From: Cristatella mucedo | Taxonomy: Eukaryota > Bryozoa > Phylactolaemata > Cristatellidae | NCBI GenBank assembly: GCA_009760855.2 | Contig: WPIO01000066.1 | Span: 2,105,001-2,165,000 of the forward strand | Direction of reading: 5' to 3' | DNA: 60,000 nt | Part shown: piece after piece, positions 23,339 to 35,217 of the stretch | Layout of the letters: each line of letters begins with the position of its first letter | Position numbering within the stretch: the stretch's first letter is position 1 | Position numbers and translations under genes: made by a program | Notes under the pieces: model-generated | What the model saw: the letters and a program-made list of their open reading frames with translations, nothing else | Database searches by the model: none | Told to the model about the DNA's origin: nothing

Positions 23339-24455
23339 TCTTTATAGGCATAGCCGGCCTCAGGATTCATTATTAAGGCTATATATTCGTATTACTATTA
23401 GTTTTGAATGCAGATGAGCCGGTTTCTTGGCAGCTCCGATTTCGTTTAGTGGCGCCGTTTTTTTATCCGTGGAGCAATTTTTTTTTTTGGACACGTCGCT
23501 CTGTCGCCTGTTTCTTTAACAGTAACCCTGTTTTCGCTCGTTGGCCCAGTTCTCTCCCTGGCGAGTTTCGAGTGTAGGAGTTTCGTTCGAGTTCCCCGTT
23601 TACAACCAGCTTCGTGGAGTGGAGCTGGCTGAAGGCATGTTCGAATTTTCTGAAATTTAATTTTATCCAAACCCATGCTGGCTGTGGGATAGCTAAAAAT
23701 CTTCAACGGTACTTGACAAAGAAAATCTAAACTGGGCGATAGCTTTCAAAGGCCTCCACGATTCATCTGTGCTTTTTAAGGTTCGGTCTAACTCTGGCCA
23801 ATATGCAGGAATTACATACGAAGTCATTTTCAAAAGAAGTATTACGAATCTCAGTAGTATCTCAGTTAAATGTTTTTACATTGAAAGCCAGAGATGATGA
23901 CATAAGGTCTTCACGAGACGAGCTCACATTACTAAACCTTAATGGAGTAACACACAAAATGCAAAACCATGAAACGTCTTTTTGGGAAGGTCACGGGTTG
24001 CGACTCAACAATTGCTTTAGTTGGAAGTTGTTTCATGGACGTAGAAATGTGCTGTAGCTTCAAAGGTTTGCACAAGCTGTAAGCGACTGAGTGGTAGAGT
24101 TGGCCGGTAGACAGGCCGACAGACCTGCAAACAGAAGTCAACACGGCATGTCACAAATAAATGGACCGATTTAGTTGCGGTATACACATATAAACAACCC
24201 AAATTTTAGCAATGTTATTTAGGTGAAAGTAGGCAGACTTGACTGCGAAGCTGATGTAGTCGTCTAATGAAAGGTCACTTTGGAACATGATACCTAGATT
24301 TCGCGCAGATTCAACAGGTGATATGCTGGAAGAGCCGATTTTGAGCAATAGCTTTTCCAATATCCGTATCACACTTGGTGTGCATATAAATAGTAAGCTT
24401 GTTTTATTATCATTCAATTTAAGAAAGTTTGCAGCCATCCATGTGGGGGACACGG
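23339..24455. repeat. Left arm of large inverted repeat (LINE-A/LINE-B chimera)
   Basis: This arm is the reverse complement of 26045-27345. From outside inward it holds a ~370-bp segment with a degenerate 20-bp periodicity, a minus-strand LINE-B piece (RT N-terminal region, 23740-24050) and a minus-strand LINE-A piece (24055-24455) with FLKLNDNKTSLL and SARNLGIMFQSDLSLDDYI. Both arms stop at the same base of LINE-A (CCATGTGGGG). No SINE-1 is present here. Confidence 0.75.
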
Positions 24456-26044
24456 TATGCCCTCAAAAATGGTCAACATCTTACGTTTTTTTAATTTTTT
24501 GAAATGTGCATACTAAAAGATAAGCAAGTTATAAATGCAATCACAAGTTTTGGTGGTTGCCAGATGACTGGAACATCATAAATAAAATTATTAAGTCCAA
24601 ATAGTAGTCGGAGTTATGTGCCAAATCAAATGGGAATTACCCACCTCAAAGCACACTTAATGATATTGCACACAGATCAATAGAACGAATCGGATGAAAA
24701 GTAGCACAAAGAACAATGACAGCATAAGCTATCGTTTTTTGAAACATAGCTACCGTGTTGACCTTCTGATGATCTCTAAAAGTCAAGGTCACACATACCA
24801 ATGAGGCGTGGCCTCCTATGGTATTATGATCAAATCAACAGATTGAATAACAGTCACTCTTGAAATATTGAAAACCCCTCAAAAGATGCAAAACACTCGG
24901 TCCTATGTTCCCCACACCACAAACAAGTATTAACAAAATAAAATTAAATTCGCCATCTAAAACTGTTGACTTGTATCACGATGAACATTTTTTTGACAGG
25001 CACATCGTAAGCATTCAGACCTATCATCCCTAGATGCAAAGGGGAGACATTGAGACAGGTGAGCACCAACTATAATCCAAATTTCACACCGTTCAGCCGA
25101 GTATCGACAAAGCTGTAGAATTGATGAGGTATGCAGTACCACTGCAGAGAAAACACTCAGAGAAGCCAGCTTAGCTGTCAAAGCATGTAGGTAATAAAAA
25201 GCAAGACAGTGTTGCTATGCTTGTGGCCGTACAACTTGGAAACACATACTTACGAGCGTGTATTCCAAATTTCACGTCGATCGGTTCACCATTAGCCTAC
25301 CTATGACATTTGTGCGACATGTGAATGAAAGGATGACAATGGCTTACCATGACAAACAGCCAGTTTTTGATCAAAATAAGTCTATCTGCTGAGGTCCAAT
25401 ATGGACACGAGAAGGCTGGAATGATATGTAACTATAATAATCATATATTTCAAAGTTTTAAGGTTATCGGATCATTATTTTAGGATATGACATAAGTGGC
25501 AGCAGGCACTGGACTGTCATTTGCAGGTAAACTTAAGAACCCCAAGCTCTAACCAAGAGACAGCACTAGGAAACGCTATGCATCGCACACACAATTCAAT
25601 AAATAGATAAATATGGATATTCGAAGTAAGTGGTCGTAACAAGATCCTTATATAGCACAAGCAGAACATATCCACGATAGGTCTCATACAGCCGGCGATC
25701 AAACCAAGCTTCAGCCGGGCGGCTCACCTGCGATCGTCCATACAGCTATCTAGCTATAAACGACATAAATGAGAACTTGAAATCACCTCAATTTCCTTGA
25801 ATAGAAATGAATCAACATTTTCAGACTGACTTCCAGTAAACGACGCGATACCATCTAACCAAGCTGATCGGCCGACCACATGAACCCGTGGCCTACGGGA
25901 ACCGGATCAGCAGTCCCAGGATTCATGAGGCGCCGTGGTAAAGGACTCCTCAGTTACGGTGGCCCCGGCAGCAGTAAATTCTCAATACATTACCCCTAAT
26001 GATAATCTACTCGCCGAACGACATATATCTGATATAATACTGAA
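24456..26044. other. Unidentified loop of the inverted repeat
   Basis: About 1.6 kb with no match to the LINE or SINE families here. On the minus strand there is a good splice acceptor (TGTTTTCTCTGCAG at about 25152) followed by a 60-codon open stretch to 24957 containing SRDDRSECLRCACQKNVHR. The block CCAAATTTCAC with similar flanks occurs twice, 187 bp apart (about 25077 and 25264), which suggests a repeated ~62-codon unit. It may be part of another mobile element or gene. I do not recognise the product. Confidence 0.35.
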
Positions 26045-27345
26045 TTCCCCACATGGATGGTTGCAACCTTTTAAATTGAATGATAATAAAACAAGCTTAC
26101 TTGTTACATGCAAACCAAGTGTGATACAGATATTGGAAAAGCTATTGCTCAAAATCGGCTCTTCCAGCATATCACCTGTTGAATCTGCACGAAATCTAGG
26201 TATCATGTTTCAAAGTGACCTTTCATTAGACGACTACATCAGCTCCACAGTAAAGTCTGCCTACTTTCACCTACTTAGCATTGCTAAGATTTGGGCTGCT
26301 TATATGTGTATACCACAACTAAATCAGTCCATTTATTTGTGATATGCCGTGTTGACTTCTGTAACTTATTGCCTGCAGATCTGAAGGCCTGTCTACCGGC
26401 CTACTCTACCACTCAGTCTCTTACAGCTGGTGCAAACCTCTGCAGCTACAGCACATTTCTTCCTCTGTAAAGAAACTTCCAACTAAAGCAATTGTTGTGT
26501 CGCAACCGTGACCTTCCCAAAAAGACTGTTCGTGGTTTTGCATCCGACGTGGTTACTTTTTTAAGGTCTAGTAATGTGAGCTCGTCTCGTGAAGACCTTA
26601 TGTCATCATCTCTGGCTTTACCTGCAAAAATATTTAACTGAGCCACTCATAAGATTTGTAATACTTCTTTTGAAAATGACTTCGTATGTAATTCCTGCAT
26701 ATTGACCAGACTGAGACCGAACCTTAAAAAGCACAGATTAATTGCGGAGGCCTTTGCAAGCTATCGCCTAGTTTACCTTTTCTTAGTCAAGTACTCTTGA
26801 AAATGTTGAAGAATTAAAAAAAATTAGTTCATTTGTATAGCGCCCGAAGAGAACTTAATCACTATTCAGGCGCTTCACATGTGCCTCGGGGCTCGAGCCC
26901 ACGACCTCTGCCAGACCTTGGTCGATGCGAGCACCTTAACCACTGGACCGAACCAGCTCGGCAAGTTGAGCTATGCCGCAGCGAGCACGCGTTGGAATAC
27001 AATCAAATTACACTAAATTCGAACATGCGTTCAGGCAGATCCACTCCGTGGAGCTGGTTGTAAATAGGAAACTAAGATGAAGCTACTGCACTCGAAACTC
27101 GCCAAGCAGAGAACTGGGCCACCGAGCGAAAACCGGGGCACTGTTAAAGAAACAGGCAACTGAGCGACAATGTGTCCTGACAAGAAAAGTGTTCCCCTGA
27201 TAAAAGAAAAATGGGGCCACTAAACGAAATTGGGGCCGCCAAGAAACCGCCTCGCCTGCATTCAAAATTAACAACAGTACGATTATATAGCCTTAATAAT
27301 GATTGCTGTCGCGTAGTCACGTTATGCCCATAAAGATTTAGAAAG
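26045..27345. repeat. Right arm of large inverted repeat, interrupted by SINE-1
   Basis: Mirror of the left arm: LINE-A piece 26045-26450 (+), LINE-B piece 26455-26815 (+), SINE-1 at 26822-26967, then the 20-bp-periodic outer segment 26970-27345. The SINE-1 sits where the left arm is uninterrupted (near 23690), so it arrived after the duplication. Confidence 0.75.
26822..26967 (-). mobile_element. SINE-1 copy inside the right arm
   Basis: Minus-strand head with GGTTCGGTCCAGTGGTTAA and B-box GGCTCGAGCCC, followed by the 'gaatagtgattaagttctc' tail. It is well preserved. Confidence 0.8.
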
Positions 27346-27389
27346 CCATCTAGGTACAACGCCCCTATGCTTGAAGGTAAGCAGTGAAG

Positions 27390-27514
<125 letters not shown>

Positions 27515-27517
27515 TAA

Positions 27518-27628
27518 TTCATTCATATAGCACCACAAGAGAACTTAATCTCTATTCAGGCGCTTCACATATGCCTCGGGGGCTCGAGCCCACGACCACA
27601 GTCAGACCTTGGTCGGGGCGAGCACCTT
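27518..27628 (-). mobile_element. SINE-1, head truncated
   Basis: Tail and B-box (GGCTCGAGCCC) are intact. The copy stops at GCGAGCACCTT, where a LINE-A AAT tail begins, so the first part of the tRNA-like head is missing or displaced. Confidence 0.75.
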
Positions 27629-28397
27629 AATAATAATAATAATACCAATAATATAATTGATAAAGCGCGCTCAGAGACGTTAATCTTTTTCTAGGCGTTT
27701 TACATTTGCTGCAAAGGGAAATGCAATTGAATGGTAAGTAAAATAATGCTTGAAAAACAAACAAAATGAATAACATGGTTAGGGGTGACATGCACAGGGT
27801 CAGCATGCGAATGTGGTTAGTGGCACCATGCACAGAGTCTGCACGCAAAAGCACGTCAAGGACGAATCACAAGGACCCACTATATGCTGTCCTAAATAGG
27901 TGTGTTTTTAAGTTCCTTTTAAATGTGGTCACGGCAGGGGATGTTCTGACGCAGGCCGGGATGGAGTTCCAGGCTTTGGGAGCATACGAACTAAATGCAC
28001 GGTCTCCTAAGGATTTAAGGTTTGTACGAGGTATTTCTAGACTGGTGGATTCCGAAAAGCGGTGGTACGACGCTTGGCATTATGGGGGAGTATGTCGGAG
28101 AGATAGGCTAGAGCCATAGAATGAAGGAACCTAAAAGTGAGCGACAAAACCTTGAAGTCGATCCGTTGCTTGACTGGTAGCCAGTGCAGGTCGGCGAGAA
28201 GTGGAGTAATGTGGCTACTGCTACGCTCACGACAGACAAGCCTAGCTGCAGAGTTTTGCACCAGCTGCAATCGCCTGATCGCATATGCTGGTAGGCCAGT
28301 AAGCAGTGAGTTGCAGAAGTCGAGACGAGATGTCACGAATGCATGGACCAAGTTAGACGTTGTATCCTTATCTAAACAAGCCCGAATTTTAGCATTT
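27629..28397 (-). mobile_element. LINE-A 3' part, left arm of a palindrome
   Basis: This minus-strand LINE-A runs from its AAT tail to a truncation at CCCGAATTTTAGCA. The same sequence follows at once in the other orientation (28399-29157). Frames at 28037-28351 show SRLDFCNSLLTGLP and LLADLHWLPVKQRIDFKVL. Confidence 0.85.
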
Positions 28398-28398
28398 T

Positions 28399-29157
28399 AA
28401 CATTGCTAAAATTCGGGCTTGTTTAGACAAGGATACAACGTCTAAGTTGGTCCATGCATTCGTGACATCTCGTCTCGACTTCTGCAACTCACCGCTTACT
28501 GGCCTACCAGCATGTGCGATCAGGCGATTGCAGCTGGTGCAAAACTCGCAGCTAGACTTTTCTGTCGTGAGCGTCGCAGTTGCAGCATTGCTCCACTTCT
28601 CGCCGACCTGCACTGGCTACCAGTCAAGCAACGGATCGGCTTCAAGGTTCTGTCGCTCACTTTTAGGCCCCTTTATTCTATGGCTCCAGCCTATCTGTCC
28701 GACACACTCCTCATCAGGCCAAGCATCGTACCACAGCTTTTCGGAATCCACCAGTCTAGAAATACCTCGTACAAACCTTAAATCCTTAGGAGACCATGCA
28801 TTTAGTTCGTATGCTCCCAAAGCCTGGAACTCCCTCCCGACCTGCGTCGGAATGGCCCCTGACCTAACTAAATGTATAAAGAACTTAAAAACATCTATTT
28901 AGGACAGCATGTAGTGGGTCCCTGTGATTCGTCCTTCACGTGCTTATGTGTGCTGACACTGCATGCTGCCACTAACCCCATTTGCATGCCGACCCTGTGC
29001 ATGTTACCCAAACCATGTTATTAATTTTGTTTGTTTTTCAAGAAAGATTTTACTTACCATTCAATTGCATTTCCCTGTGCAGCTAATGTAAAACGCCTAA
29101 AAAGAGATTAGGTTCTCTGAGGGCGCTTTATCAAGTACATTATTAATAATATTATTA
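28399..29157 (+). mobile_element. LINE-A 3' part, right arm of a palindrome
   Basis: Plus-strand counterpart of 27629-28397, starting at TGCTAAAATTCGGG and ending in an ATTATTAATAAT tail. Arms are about 94% alike by eye over the first 250 bp and only a few bases separate them. Confidence 0.85.
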
Positions 29158-29360
29158 TATGTCTGCATGCCTAAGTAGGTCCTTGTATACCCTAAGCAAT
29201 GCAGACTCTGTGGAGTGATTAGCTCTAAAGCCCGACTGGAGCTTACTAGCAAGGTTTGAAGTTTCAAGATATGAGTTCAGCTGGTCCGCCCGGTCTGGCC
29301 CGTTCCAGTGTCTTTTATAGGAATGATAGAAGAGAGACTGGCGGTAGTTGCTCAAGTTCT
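29158..29360 (-). mobile_element. LINE-A RT fingers fragment
   Basis: The minus strand encodes QLNSYLETSNLASKLQSGF, RANHSTESALLRVY and DLLRHAD. It matches reference about 41900-42085 and is truncated at both ends. Confidence 0.75.
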
Positions 29361-29404
29361 GTTGAGTTAGGGGTGATATGCAGTTGAGTTAGGGGTGATA
29401 TGCA
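29361..29404 (+). repeat. 22-bp tandem duplication
   Basis: GTTGAGTTAGGGGTGATATG followed by CA occurs twice, head to tail, at the junction of two LINE-A pieces. Confidence 0.9.
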
Positions 29405-30897
29405 CAGAGTCTGCATGCAAGTGTGGTTAGTAGCAGCATACACCAGTGCCAGCTAATAAGTACATAAAGGACGAATCATTGACCGACTAAATGCTGTCCC
29501 AAATAGGTGTATTTTTAGGTTATTTTTAAATGTGGTCAAGTCGGCATGGTGTGACTGCCTGGATGCCAAATGCCGGGAGCGATTTCCTGCCTTTGGGAGC
29601 ATACGTACTAAATGCAGGGTCACCAAAGCGTTTGAGGTTTGAACGAGGTACAGGTCAACAGTTAGATTCCGAAAAGCCGGTGTAACGATGCTTTGCCTGG
29701 TGGGGGAGTAGATCTGAGAGATAGGCTGGATCCAAAGAATGAAGTGACCTACAAGTGAGCGACAAAACCTTAAAGTCGATTCGTTGAAGCCAGTGCAGGT
29801 CGGCGAGAAGTGGTGTAATGTGGCAGCGAGAAGTGGTGTGATGTGGCAACTGCGACGTTCACGACAGACAAGCCTAGCTGCAGAGTTTTGCACTAGCTCT
29901 AAGCACCTGATTGCACATGCCCCTAGGCCAGGAAGCAGTTAGCTACAGAAGTCAAGGCTGGATGTCACAATTGCATCGATCAACTTAGATATTCAATCAG
30001 TGCCTACACAATCGCGAATTTTAGCAATGTTATGTATCTGAAAGTATCCAGACTTGACTCTGGAACTGATGTGGTCGTCAAACGAGAGGTCACTTTAGAG
30101 CATGACACCTAGATTTCGGGCTGATTCAACAGGAGATGTGCGAGCAGAGGCAATTTTTAGCGTCAGCCGTTCCTATTTCTGAGCCACACTGGGTTTAGCC
30201 ACTACCAATAGGTGAGCTTTATCATCGTTCAGTTTAAGAAAAATTCCTGCCATCCGTGTGTGGATGTCATCAATACATGCAGCAATGCAGCTGAGAGAAT
30301 TCGAGGTGCTCGAAGGCTGGTTGGTATCATAGCAAAGGTACAAATGAGTGTCATCCGCATGGAAGTGAAAGCCTGGATTGTGCATGGCAATCGCATCAGC
30401 AAGAGGGAGAGTATAAGCCGTGAAAAATACCAGACCTAGCTCGGATCCCTGAGGTACCATGTAGTTCAGAGGTATCTCGGACGATATTTGTCCATTCACG
30501 TCAATACACTGGAGTCTCCCCCTGAGATAGCACCTGAACCACTGCAGAGCAGTGCCAGTGATGCCCATTCGAGATGAGAGATTTGAAGTTTCAATATATG
30601 AATTCAGTGAGTCCACCACGACCCGTTATCGTGTCTTTAATAGGAATGGTAGAAAGGAGACTGGGCTGTTTTCGCTCAAGTTCTCTTGCTCTAGTGTCGA
30701 TTTATTGAGAAGGGGCCTGACTACAGCTTTTTTTAAAGATGCTGGAACATGACCTGAAGCTAATGACATATTATTGACGGTATTATGCTTGGCAGCTGCA
30801 GATAAATGCAACGTAGGAGAAGGACAGTGGAAATAGGGTCCAGATAATGTGTTGTCTTCTTTGATTGAGATGTCTACATATTGTAAGAGTGCATACA
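29383..30897 (-). mobile_element. LINE-A copy from 3' UTR to RT fingers
   Basis: It lacks the last ~100 bp of the tail. Open pieces include 30173-30619, with GITGTALQWFRCYLRGRLQ, NYMVPQGSELGLVFF and FHFHADDTHLYL, in which the first catalytic-box residue is His. Stops and shifts make it a relic. Confidence 0.8.
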
Positions 30898-31984
30898 AAG
30901 CGTGAGTACCGGAAGTAAAAGTAGCAGCACAGTGTGTTCACAGTTTCCACAATAAATCTACGAATGACTGAGCCCTAAGGAGATATATTGGAATCTTAGG
31001 CCATGACACTCCAGAGGTAAAGATTCTCGCTCTTTTAGATCGAAGTTCGTAACATGGAATCCTGCTGTTTGCTATCCTTTATTGCGAATTTTGAGCTGTG
31101 GTGACGGCTGCTAAGCCTTCTCTGCCGCTACACTAAGGAGGCAGTTAAATCAGCTGATATCGTTATCTAGCCCTTTGCAATTTTTGAGTTCTGACTCAAA
31201 CTTGAAATTTCATATAAATGTTAGTTAAAGCCTTTTTTAAACCGACTGATACAGGGAAGCCAGTAGTGGGCTACTCCCTAGCTTACCGGTCAAAATTAGC
31301 GCTCGATCACAACCATTCGTACTTACTAGATTCGCTTAAGAAAATGAAAAAAATGAAAACCAGTGGCCGGGCATTCTTTAAAATAGAGGCATTGACTGAA
31401 TTTTGATCAGTTAGAGTCTCCTTTACTAACCACTGACACATTTATTTATCGTGATAATCTAGATTATGATAATTTCAAATTTTAAATTACATTCACGGCT
31501 TTCGGTAGTCATCGTAAAACCAAGTTCCGGTCAGCAAATTAATTACGACTGACTTTCCTTGAGCTCAAAAGGGAAGCTTTAAGAGTGTGTTAACCTCTGC
31601 GTGATATTACATTCACATGTTAGATGGAGCGTGGCAAAAAGCTATTGCTATGGCCACTGGTGGAGCAAGCACACTCAAATTTCAGCAACGGCTTTACTGG
31701 GACGAACCGGAGCGGCATCAGCAGAACAAATATCTCTCTATATATCTTCGAGAATCTGTAGCAGGCGGCACCTATATCACTAAGCAAAACTTGCCTTATT
31801 TCCTTTGCCGCTTCACAATTTACAGGGCCAGTTTGATTAGATAAATTGATATGTAATGTAATTTTCAAAATAGACTTTTGAACTCAAATTTTTCTTAAAG
31901 AGATTTAAAACAAAAACTCCTTAGCGCCGCTGCCACTTACCAAGTTATTCCATCATCACGCAACGAGTATTCGAAAGTTAGATA
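30898..31984. other. No firm gene; two short open frames
   Basis: Frames at 31218-31406 (62 aa, KPTDTGKPVVGYSLAYRSK) and 31617-31844 (75 aa, see next entry) both start at ATG and lie on the plus strand, but no splice pair joins them convincingly. The rest shows no known repeat. Confidence 0.35.
31617..31844 (+). CDS. Hypothetical 75-aa frame
   Basis: ATG to TAA, with protein-like composition: WQKAIAMATGGASTLKFQQ, then LYWDEPERHQQNKYLSIYL. I do not recognise a family. No poly(A) signal closely follows and there is no paralog in the window. It could be an exon, a relic or chance. Confidence 0.2.
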   Translation: MLDGAWQKAIAMATGGASTLKFQQRLYWDEPERHQQNKYLSIYLRESVAGGTYITKQNLPYFLCRFTIYRASLIR

Positions 31985-32892
31985 TGTTTTGCTTTTAAAA
32001 AATGAATCAAAATTAAAAAGGCTGATGCTCAAAGTCACCTCTGCCAGCAAATCTCCTGTCGAATCTGCACGAAATCTAGGTTTCCTGTTCCATTTTGCGT
32101 TAGACCACGTCAGCTCCTCAATCAAGTCTGCCTGCTTTCAGCTACATACGTAGCTAAAATTCGGGCTTTTTTATACAGGTATACCACATCTAAGTTATTC
32201 CATGCATTTGTGACATCCCATTTTGACTTCTATAACTCATTGCTTGCTGTTCTAGCGGCAAATGCAATCAGGTGCTTACAGCTAGAGGAAAACTCTGCAG
32301 CTTGGCTTGCTTGTCTTGAGCGTCGCAGTTGCCACATCAAACCATTATTCGCCGACCTGCACTGGCTACCTGTCAAGGAACGGATCGACTTCAAAGTTTT
32401 TTTTCTCACTTTAGGTCCCATCATTCCTTGGCTCCAGTCTAATTATCGGATCTACTGCCCCACCATCCTACCACCCGCTTTTTTGTATCTAACTGTTTGC
32501 CTGTACCTGGTATAAACGTCAAATCCTTTGGAGACCGTGCTTTCACTTCGCATGCTCTTAAACCCTAGAACTCGCTACTGACTTGCATCACGAGATCCCG
32601 ACTTGACCACATTTTAAAGAATTTAAAAGCGCACCTGTTTAGGACAGCATTTAGTGGGCTCCTGCGATTAGTCCTTTATGTGCTGATGAGTGCTAACACT
32701 GTTGCCTGCTGCCACTAACCACACTTGCGTGCTAACTCTGTGCATGTTATCCCTAGCCATGTTATTCATGTTTTTTATCAAGCATGATACCACTCACCAC
32801 TCTATCGTGTTTCCTTTGCTGGAAATGTAAAGTATCCAGATAGAGATTGAGTTCTCTGAGGGTACTTTATTAAGTGCATCAGTATTACATAT
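31985..32892 (+). mobile_element. LINE-A 3' half
   Basis: Plus-strand copy from the RT thumb (SARNLGFLFH-like region) through LFADLHWLPVKERIDFKV to the tail 'gagggtactttattaagtgc' and ATTAATAAT. Degraded by stops. Confidence 0.8.
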
Positions 32893-33646
32893 ATTAATAA
32901 TTCTGCATTGAATAATTTCATTTTACCGTATTTCTGTAAGCTTCCTTAACTTTTTAAATAACCTTGCCTCTATTTAATAGAGAACCTAGACTTGATGGAC
33001 TTGGCAATCTCGTTGACGATCGAGCAGGTCAAGGACGGGGAAAATAAATGCTGAATTGACATAGAGATGCCTTAGCATACATTCTAGATCACTGAAAAAA
33101 TGCCGTATCACTTAAACAGATGCATTAGCATATATTCTATATCACTTAGAGATGCCTTGGCCTTCATTTTTTATCAATCATACTAGTAGGAAAACAGAGA
33201 TTTCTTAGCTATCATCGACAATCAAATGAAATAAAAAATGTTTTCTAAATGACGGTGCGAACATATATGGATAGCCAGATTTTCCGTTCCTGAATTTTAA
33301 CTGCTGCGATGCATAGCAGCTCAAGCGGAAAATAGGCAGAGAAGAACGTAACTGTCCTGCCATCAGCTACACCTATAACATCACCGGGCGTGTTGTGCTT
33401 CCGGGTAGTATAAATCAGTGACATTTTCTGTCCGGAACTCGGTCAAAAGGGTTTTCATTTTAAAGCTAGTCTTAAAGATAGGTAGAGCTATTGGGTCTGT
33501 GTTTATACGTCGAAGAAAATAAAGCACGTGACCCAGGCCTATTCATGTTTTCACCAATTAGGCCCAAGTTTAGCATTTGTGCTTAAGTGACAGGATAGAG
33601 CGTACGGCTGCAAAAGTAAATTTTACATTCTTCCAAACGAAAATCC
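32893..33646. other. No gene recognised
   Basis: AT-rich sequence downstream of gene 2 on its strand. A local near-repeat, 'atgccttagcatacattcta', occurs twice at about 33067 and 33120 with divergence. Nothing else is evident. Confidence 0.5.
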
Positions 33647-33652
33647 TTTATT
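33647..33652 (-). terminator. Poly(A) signal of gene 2
   Basis: AATAAA on the minus strand, 56 bp beyond the stop codon of gene 2. This is almost the same spacing as in gene 1. Confidence 0.65.
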
Positions 33653-33707
33653 TTGATTGCTTAAGGTGGGCAGAGAAATAGCTGTAAAGTAAGCATCGGT
33701 TACCAGT

Positions 33708-34710
33708 TTAAAGGTACTCGGTTTCAGTTTTCTTCGGCAGTTCGCTAAATAGCTGGCAGCCTTTTCGCTTGAGCACATTTTCATTCGACAACGTGTAAAA
33801 CGATATGTCGCTGCCACAAAGGACAACTAGTTCAAGTTTAAAACCAATTTTGACCATCATCAGCTTCTTCGCCTTTCGCTGCCATTCTTTCTGGAAGTCT
33901 AATATTTCTCTGCGGAGCAAGCTGTGCACTCGACCGTTGTCGGCTCTTATGCACTGCAGATTTTCGTCAGTGGCACAAGCCGCAAATAGAATGCCAGAAG
34001 AAGGCGAACTGATTACGTCGCACACGGCATAATCACGCGTCCACACTAGCTGGCCTCTGTAATCGTAGCAGCAAACATAGTAATTGAAAACCTCAAGAAT
34101 GTATTCTGTGTGGCCCCAAATCACCACCCGGTCCGCTAGAGCAGTTACGCCTTGAATATCCAAGTCTGTCTCCACTCTTGTGACGTGGATGCCCTTGAGC
34201 ATGTCAAGAACCACGAGCTCAAAGTTTTGCTGGTACAGCTTCGATTCCGACAAAGCGAGTAGCTCGCCATAGACGGATGAAGCGTCGACGTGCCCTTGTA
34301 CGGCACCGAGAGTGCCGTCAAACTGCCACTGGAAAGTCAAGCTCGGATTTCGTCTAAGCAGCACCAGGCCTCTGAATGGCGCCACTGACACGGCCAATCT
34401 TTGGTCAGGCAGCTCTACGAGAGACGCGATGTCTTCCGGGATGTCGAGATGTCGGCCATTGCTACTACAATTTGCCCTGGCTAGGTTGGCATATTCTCGA
34501 AACATGAGATCATCGCTGGGCGACCATCGACTGATCTCTCTCAAATCAGTCGCATATTCTCTGAAGCCTCTGCCCTCGACTGTTGCAATCAGGCTGCCGC
34601 CTGACGTCAAAGCCATTTTCCTGTAGCTGATCTCTTTGTCACACGAATTAAGTGTGAGGTACCATTTCGCTGCAACAGGAAAGGTTTGACTTTTCAAGGT
34701 GCTTCCGGCA
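33708..34710 (-). CDS. Gene 2: paralogous beta-propeller protein, terminal exon (5' end unresolved)
   Basis: The frame is open for more than 330 codons to a TAA at 33710-33708 and aligns with exon 2 of gene 1 nearly end to end. Matching blocks are EISRWSPSDD, EDIASLVELPDQRLAVSV, FQWQFDGTLGAV, AVCDVISSPSSGILFAA, LQCIRADNG and DISFYTLSNENVLKRK. The same six blade-like repeats can be drawn, and the trace YDYRGQLVWTRDY resembles a propeller strand turn. No in-frame ATG occurs before KMALTSGG, so the true start is on an upstream exon or has been lost. A possible acceptor (TTAAATAG) precedes 34710, but its phase differs from gene 1. The 17 residues that gene 1 has at this point are replaced by an AAT tract and LINE-A debris. 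The gene is either spliced from a distant exon or recently 5'-damaged. Cellular role unknown. Confidence 0.7.
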
Positions 34711-34756
34711 CTATTTAATATAATAATAATAAATAATAATGCTATTTAATAATCAA

Positions 34757-35096
34757 TGAGGCCTGGAAATCCCTCCCGACTTGCGTCAAAACATTCCCCG
34801 ACTTGACCGCATTTAAAAAGAACTTAAAAACACAACTATTCAGGACAGCATTTAGTGGATCCCTGTGATTCGTCCTTCATGTGCTTATGCGTGCTGACAC
34901 TGTCCATGCTGCCACTAACCACATTTGCATGCTGACCCTGTGCATGTCATCCCTAACCATGTTATTCATGTTGTTTATTAAGCATGCTATTACTCACCAT
35001 TCAATTGCATTTCCCTTTGCAGCAGATGTAAAGTGTGTGGAAATAGATTGCGTTTTCTGAGGGTGCTCTATCAAGTGCTTTATTATTATTATTATA
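34757..35096 (+). mobile_element. LINE-A 3' end next to gene 2
   Basis: Plus-strand 3' UTR from GAGGCCTGGAAATCCCTCCC to 'tctatcaagtgctttattattattatta'-type tail. It lies directly beyond the AAT tract that borders gene 2, on the upstream side of that gene. Confidence 0.85.
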
Positions 35097-35217
35097 GAGC
35101 ACTTGCGAAAGGGAATGGTCCATCTAAGCAAATCAAGTCAGCTAAAGCATGCAGGAGGCTCTACAACATGCATAAAATACATTGTTTATTTTTTAACTGA
35201 CCACCAAATAAAAGGAA

